This document shows, one piece after another, positions 26,509 through 64,000 of a stretch of DNA of 64,000 bases (position 1 is its first letter; each line of letters begins with the position of its first letter). The stretch lies in the NCBI GenBank assembly GCA_012295275.1, contig CM022669.1, forward strand, positions 14,917,172 through 14,981,171. The letters run 5' to 3'. The position numbers and the translations under genes were made by a program. The notes beneath the pieces were generated by a model that was given only the letters and a program-made list of their open reading frames with translations, searched no databases and was not told the DNA's origin. The DNA comes from Chrysomallon squamiferum. Taxonomy: Eukaryota > Mollusca > Gastropoda > Neomphalida > Peltospiridae.

Positions 26509-28770
26509 AATACATTATATATATATATTTTTATCTAAATGGGGAATATCTGTTGGTATATATACCAAGAAAACAGTTGTTTCTTGAATTTGTTTCTTGT
26601 ATATATTAAAGTTTACTGTTATTAACATTAATCTGAAACATACTACAATATTAGCAAAAAAACAATAATTATAATTTTTTCAAAAATATCTCTTGCATCT
26701 AACGAAAAAACTTTATTTATTTATATTTTTCTCCAGTCCAAATTTGTCTGATGAAGAAAACCTGAAAATCTTTGGAAAATGTAATAATCCTAATGGCCAT
26801 GGACATAACTACAAAGGTATTTTGATTATTTTCTTACAGAAGAAACAGTTACATATTAGAATATAATGATTAATTTATTAATTTAATTTGCACTGAATTT
26901 TGTTTCACAAAACACAAATACTATTTCTTTACTCTGTTATTTCCAGTAAATATAAATTTATTTTCAACAATTAATGTGGAAGAGAGAGAGAGTTGTAGAT
27001 CTGTGCTTTTCTGTCAGTAACAAATGCATCTAAAATAAAATAAAATATATATAAATATACTTTGCTGCTAATCAGTTAAATGAATCATTATAGCTAAAAG
27101 ACCCCTTGCTGCTGACTAGTCAGATCATCTCAGAAGCAGTTTTCATTTCTCTTTCATTATTATTCTCAAATCATAAGATAAAATTTGTAAAAACAAAAGT
27201 GTTGATATAATAATGTGTGGAGATATAGAAAACTGTTAATTAATTCATTTGACAGGTGTATTTTATATTTTATTTAAATAACCACTGAATACTTTTAATG
27301 AACTAGTTTTCTTTATTTTTTTTTCAGTTGAAGTTATTCTCAGAGGTCCTGTAAGTTTGTTTGATTATTATTATTATTATCAATTTTTTTTATTATTATT
27401 GTTTTTTTAATTATTACTTCTTTTTGTCTTATTATTTTATTTCATTGTTTTAAATATCATTCACTTTTTTTTATACATGTTCTATAAAACTATTATAATG
27501 ATAATTAAATCAGTTAAAAAATTAACTAAACTGCTGTTCATTTTCTAATTCAACCAGTGCTCAGTTTTCAGATAAAAATCATTAAGGTTTTAATGGTTAA
27601 TTAGTTATTCAGTTTATTTATGCCAGTGGATATCATTTGATAGTGGAAGGAGAATGGGAAAGAGAACATATTTGCTAAACTTTTTGACAGCTATCAATAT
27701 GGTATCCTCATTGTTTTAAACAATACTTATCATTAACAGATATGAATAAAATCCTGAAGTGTTTTGCATTAGTTGTTAATTTCTGTCCACTAATTTAATT
27801 GTCAGGTTGACCCAGATACTGGAATGGTAATAAATTTGGTGGATTTGAAGAAATACATTGAGGTAACTATATCAGGAATGTAGTTTCAACTTTTATTTAA
27901 AAATAATGTTTATATGTGCACTATGAAAATCCAGTTTTCTTTTGAGACTGTTACATATGGGTATGTTCAGGTGACCAGAATATTAACTTCTCTGTACGGT
28001 GTGGTTCTGTTTTCCTATTCCGGCCTGTACCCTCTTTATCAATGGTAAATGCTTCCCACATTGTGGGAAGATCTATATTTGTGTGTAAGAATATTTCATG
28101 GAGTGACAGAGCAGGTTTATTTCTTTTTGTTATACAAAATAATAACAGTCAAAGAAACAAAAAGCCGTATTATTTACTATTATTTTTGACGATGATTTAT
28201 TCTTGTAAATATTTGTGCAACTGTGTTGATCTGTCATTATGCAATTTATTGTTATTCAAAATTTATTTAATTTAAATAATGTTTCATATGATTTTTATTA
28301 TTTTATTTCAAGGAAGCTGTTATGAGCATTATGGACCATAAAAACATTGACAAAGATGTTCCACATTTTAAAGATCACACCAGGTGTGTATGGTTAATTT
28401 TTTTAATTAAATGCATTGCTTAAATGGTAGCCATTTTCTTTTTAATAATTAGAATTTAATCTAAATTCTTGACTTTGACTGGGTTTTTTTAATTATTAAT
28501 ATATTAAATTTAAGGTAACACATATATATATATACATATGATTTTATTTTGTTTTTATTTAATTAATTATTTTATCTATTTTATTTTATTTTATTTTATT
28601 TTATTTTTTATTTTATTATATTTTATATTTTAATCAGCACTGCAGAAAACATTGTGGTATTTATCTGGAAGAGCATAGAAATGAAAGTTCCGAAAGGATA
28701 TCTGTATGAAATCAAACTACACGAAACTGATAAAAATGTTGCTTTTTATCGCGGAGAAGTCAGTAGTTGA
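26272..28770 (+). CDS. PTS: 6-pyruvoyltetrahydropterin synthase
   Basis: Six exons: 26272-26336, 26737-26816, 27328-27350 (only 23 bp), 27806-27862, 28313-28383 and 28638-28770. They give 142 residues (human 145), with every junction in frame. The enzyme converts 7,8-dihydroneopterin triphosphate to 6-pyruvoyltetrahydropterin in tetrahydrobiopterin synthesis, the cofactor for aromatic amino acid hydroxylases and nitric oxide synthase. Zinc ligands are visible as His18 (FSACHRLHS) and His43 and His45 (NGHGHNYK). Cys37 (FGKC) is the catalytic cysteine, and the Asp-His pair lies in MDHKNID. The ATG at 26272 is the one in frame with FSACHRL. Ser before the first zinc His in vertebrates (SASH) is Cys here (SACH). 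AATAAA at 29506-29511 is a plausible poly(A) signal. Confidence 0.95.
26463..26508. repeat. (TG)n microsatellite in PTS intron 1
   Basis: About 22 TG units, nearly uninterrupted. Confidence 0.9.
28052..28070. repeat. Nearly perfect palindrome in PTS intron 4
   Basis: CTTCCCACA and TGTGGGAAG are inverted around a single base. Each arm contains GTGGGAA, the core recognised by CSL/Su(H) proteins. This could be regulatory or chance. Confidence 0.5.
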
Positions 28771-30654
28771 AATACTACATCAGTAATGACTGCCAAGTGA
28801 TGAAAGTATTCTCAGTGATAACAGCAAACACCCTGAATACATTTCATTCACTAAACTTCCAAATTATTATTTATTACCAAATCTTTGATAATCATACAAA
28901 TAATCATTTCAAATAATTTCAAAAATAAGCTCATGCGGTTGTATGGAACTGACAGTTTCCATTTTATAATAATATCTTTTGATAAAATTATTTTATTGTA
29001 TATTTTATTATTTCCAAAAAGTGGTCACCATTATTATAAAAATATATATATATATATTGGGAGTATATGAAAATGTTCTCTGGCTGTTTGGACATAGTTT
29101 TGAAGATACATTTTAAATCTTTCTTCATCTTGATGTAACTAATTCACATTCATTACAATAACTGATACAAATTATTCCAGAATTATTATATGGTCACATT
29201 TTGTGTGTCTTTATTACATTCCATTTGGCATGTTTTGGTATGAAGTATATTTTATACAGATTTTTTAAAGTTTTCAACCAGATAAGAGTGGTATGATATG
29301 ATGCTTGCAAATTTTAAATGGCCTTTCTTTAATCTGAAAATTTATTTGATTATCCATAAATGTTTTTGTTTAGAATATAAATATGTAGAGTTAATTATAT
29401 TAAAATAAATTTTTATAGTAAAATTAATACATTTTGAAATTTGTTTTTAGTCTCCTGAAATCGTGTGCATACATTCAAGTAATATTTAATTTAGGGTATT
29501 GGTGCAATAAACAGATTTATTTGTTGAGATAATGTGTTCTTTCATTTTTTAACTTATTTTCAGTCATTTAATATTAATGGTTCAAAATTAACAAAAAAAT
29601 GGTATTTTTTTTTTCCAAAGGCAAAAAGGAAAAAATGTTTTTATTTAAATTATGTAATCCAAGACTTTTAAAATTATAGTTATATGATATTTTATAAATT
29701 CCTGGTAAGGAAACAGAAATATGATCAAAAGTGAAATCCTTTTCGATTAGAAATAAGAATCTTTTAGGGTTTATATTCATCTTTCCATTATCCTGACAGC
29801 ATACACACTGTGGTTAAATAATTTCTGTTGGGCATCTCATGCAAAATTCTGTGATGCACCTACCATATTCTTTAATTCTTAATAATAAAAAAACCAAACA
29901 ACATTAGCCATATTGTAGTTTTCAAAGAATGTTTATTTTCAAGAACAACAAAAATAAAAATGAATGAAAAAGAATAACAAACTGAATAAACAGTTTATTT
30001 AAATAATAAATATATTATTTTTTAAAAATAATGCCCAATTGTAGAATACACAACACACTGCATAACTTACATTTGCTACCCTGATGTGTTTTGTGAAGTT
30101 ATTTCTACCCTGAAAAAAATGTGCATTGTTTGTTGTGCAAAATGTATTTGACATACACTGATAAACTTTATACAGTCACATACACTTAGGAGGCAAAATT
30201 CTGTATTTGCTGTAAGTGTTAATCTTTAAAAAAAAAAAAAAAAAAAAAAACATTTGTTTTTAATGTGCATCAAACTAATAAGAACAAACTATATCAAAAT
30301 GGTCGAAGATTATATTATAAAGTAAAATGATTTATATGTGATGATGTAATAGCTTACTTAGAATATTATAATATATAAAATTACAACAATAATTATATAA
30401 AATAAAAAAACGATTATGCATTTTCAGTATAAATAAGTAGAAAAAATGCCTGAAACATTTGCTGTAATTTGTATTACACCAAAAGCTGCATTCTGCATTG
30501 TTTTTTAATGACAACCTGTTCTTCCATGAGACATTTTTATTATCATTTTTTTAAATATACAAATCAGCATCTTTCACAAGCATCTTTCTGAAACATGTAA
30601 ATTCATGTTTGTTAGTTACATGTATAACAGCAGCATTTTTCATGAGGACAATAT

Positions 30655-30910
30655 AGTGATCATCCCTGAGATATTTAAATTCAGACCATCATCATCCCTG
30701 AGTCATTAAAATTCAGACTATCATCCCTGAGTCATTTAAATATCATCATCCTGAGTCATTGAAATTCAGACTATCATTATCCCTGAGTCATTTGAATTCA
30801 GATGATCATCTAAATTTGGAAATCATCATAAATTCATAAACTTGACACCATTTAAATCCACAGCAATCTTAATCCCTGAGTGTTATCAATTCATAAACTA
30901 TCATCTTCCC
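30655..30910. repeat. Minisatellite with unit of about 27-38 bp
   Basis: Repeated units contain ATCATCCCTGAGTCATTTAAATTCAGAC or close variants; about seven degenerate copies are present. Confidence 0.8.
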
Positions 30911-31503
30911 TCATCAAGGGATATTTTAATTTTTCTAATGACAGGACAACTCTGCACATTGTAATATCACACACTATTTTTATTACTTATCTATGAAAAT
31001 GCAGAAGTCATTTAATCTCAAGTTGTATGCCCTGACATTACAAATTGTTCAATTTATCAGAATTCAATAATAAAAAAAACAAAACAACAACAACCAAAAA
31101 ACCAAACAAAACATCTAGGTTATATTACTAATAATAAAAATTAAAATGTGCAAAAATGTGTATATAAAATGCTGTTTTATAAATAATGTTATATAAATAA
31201 TGCTGACCTAAAAAGCATTCCTTAATGTTAATGTTATTTATGACTTCATGAGACGGGTTACAAGTGTGACTAATATATAATATTTACCATTTAACGCTTA
31301 TGTTTTGATGGCAATGACAAAGATATCTCAAATAGAAAACTTAAAATATTTCTGGTAAAGGGATCCAAATATTTTTTTAAATTTTTTTTTAGAAAAAAAA
31401 GTTGTACTGGTCATGGTGTTTTACTGCATCTCAAGTCAAGTCTTAGGTCAAATCACATAATTTGTTTTTCTCATAATGTATTGTTAACAGTGTGTTGTTC
31501 AAA

Positions 31504-31504
31504 A

Positions 31505-31535
<31 letters not shown>

Positions 31536-31609
31536 GTCAGCTAAGATGTACTTAAATAATTACTGAAATGAAGGATGAACAAAATTTCTAAAAAAATAAA
31601 TAAAAGTAA

Positions 31610-31659
<50 letters not shown>

Positions 31660-31672
31660 TGATAACAATAAC

Positions 31673-31726
<54 letters not shown>
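31504..31726. repeat. (ATG)n and (AAT)n microsatellites
   Basis: Ten ATG units at 31504-31534, then about 38 AAT-type units at 31610-31726 with a short ATG/AAC interruption. Confidence 0.9.
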
Positions 31727-31727
<1 letters not shown>

Positions 31728-32209
31728 CTACATGTACTTAGAAAACATATTTGTTTTTTTAATACATACATAAATAAAATAATAAATATCTGAATATGTT
31801 AATAAGGTAAAGTCATAGAATACTATACGTGATATGTATATTTGAATGCCCTGCTATTTGCTTATAACATGTTTATATATATATATATTGAACAAGAATA
31901 ATAAACACTGAAATACAGTTATTATATGGACGGTTTTATCAATCACAGTGCAGTATATCAATTATTTCACAAACTAGTAAAGGTTTTGTTAGTAAAATAA
32001 AATCATATCACAGTCATTAAGAGATGCATAATTTCAACAAAATATACAACCATGGGAAAATTATCACTGGTCACAGAGGTGTGTATGTGTGTGTATATAA
32101 ATAAATAAATAAATATATATATATATATAAATATAAATAATAAACTGATTTTCATGGACTATTTTAGTAAACATATTTAATAGTAGTTAAGAATTTGTTC
32201 TTGAAGTTG

Positions 32210-32661
32210 TTAATACTACAGCTACTGGATACTGTGAGCTACATTCTTATTCATAAACCTGTTACTGGATATTACAAAAAACTTTATACTGCAAGCTATA
32301 TTCTTATTCATAAACTTTCTACTGGACATTACAAAAAACATTATTTTGCACTGGATCATACAATATAGACTCTTATTCATAAGCCTTCTCCTATTTATTA
32401 AAACAAAATCTCATTATTCTGTTACTGGATATTAATAAATCTCATTATTCTGTTACTGGATATTGCAAGCAAAAGTCTTATTCATAAACCTTCTACTGCA
32501 TATTAAAAGAAATCATTATTCTGTTACTGGATATTAACAAATCTCATTATTCTGTTACTCGATATTAACAAAACTCATTATTCTGTTAGTGGATATTACC
32601 AATGAAAAATCAGTGTTCTATTACTGTCTGTTACAAAAAAAATAAATAAATCACTTGTCTG

Positions 32662-32690
<29 letters not shown>
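32210..32690. repeat. Tandem array extending from the stop codon of the TIR-ROCO gene
   Basis: Roughly eleven copies of a core TCTGTTACTGGATATTNCAA spaced 30-60 bp apart, many with TTCTTATTCATAAAC between them. The copy at 32659-32680 is the real coding end and contains the stop codon (TTA at 32662-32664). The others lie in the 3' region. Confidence 0.75.
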
Positions 32691-63614
<30,924 letters not shown>

Positions 63615-63655
63615 CTGAAAACACAATAACTATCTTTACAAACAAAAAACAACAT

Positions 63656-63688
<33 letters not shown>

Positions 63689-64000
63689 ATAATAATAATA
63701 ATAATACAACAATAATCATAATAGTAATAATAATAATAACAACAATAACAATAATTATTATTATTATTATTACTAGTACTACTACTACTACTACTACTAC
63801 TACTATTAATACAACAATAATTATTATTATTATTATTACTAGTACTACTACTACTACTACTACTATTATTATTATTAAAATAACTGAAATACATTATTTT
63901 TTTAAAGTGATGACATAACAAAACAAGGTTAATTATATGAAATATTTAATTGAGTCTTTGACTATTTTACAAAAATTAAAAATACTATCCTGAAGTTTTG

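Larger units (their letters stand above)
28771..32209. other. Intergenic region with minisatellite and microsatellites
   Basis: No coding exon seen. It includes the PTS 3' untranslated region, an imperfect minisatellite at 30655-30910, a poly(A) run near 30228-30250, (ATG)n at 31504-31534 and (AAT)n at 31610-31726. Confidence 0.6.

Overview
The window is from a eukaryotic nuclear genome. It has GT-AG introns, an AT-rich background, very dense simple repeats and animal-specific gene families, and it reads like an AT-rich invertebrate. The large TIR/ROCO gene and introns of a few hundred bases would fit a lophotrochozoan such as a mollusc, but that placement is a weak inference because no species marker is present.

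Five genes can be assembled exon by exon. (1) 4929-11250, minus: a WHAMM/JMY-type Arp2/3 nucleation promoting factor, 9 exons, about 765 residues, with one apparent 1-base indel. (2) 15310-17909, plus: a stress-type polyubiquitin gene with heat-shock elements, a TATA box, a non-coding first exon, an intron ending exactly at the ATG, and seven ubiquitin repeats interrupted by two frameshifts. (3) 19338-26020, minus: a complete MSTO1 (misato) gene, 13 exons, about 566 residues. (4) 26272-28770, plus: a complete PTS gene (6-pyruvoyltetrahydropterin synthase), 6 exons, 142 residues, divergent from MSTO1 across a 251-bp shared promoter region. (5) 32662-63614 and beyond the right edge, minus: a very large gene with 44 visible exons, all phase-compatible, giving at least 2170 residues.

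Gene 5 is the most interesting item. Its predicted product runs: unnamed N-terminal region, TIR1, TIR2, unnamed region, leucine-rich repeats, one canonical EF-hand, more leucine-rich repeats, ROC GTPase, COR, TIR3, TIR4, and a conserved-looking C-terminal module I cannot name. It has no kinase domain. It looks like an innate-immune or cell-death signalling protein that could join possible NAD-cleaving or scaffold TIR domains to a GTP switch and a calcium sensor. TIR1 and TIR2 share intron phases down to a split glutamate codon, and TIR3 has lost that glutamate.

A second theme is that several tandem repeat arrays begin exactly at coding edges. They carry copies of a splice acceptor, splice donor or stop codon into the neighbouring intron or 3' region (genes 1 and 5). 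The remaining non-coding sequence is AT-rich with long microsatellites, one mariner-type MITE and a possible tRNA-derived SINE.
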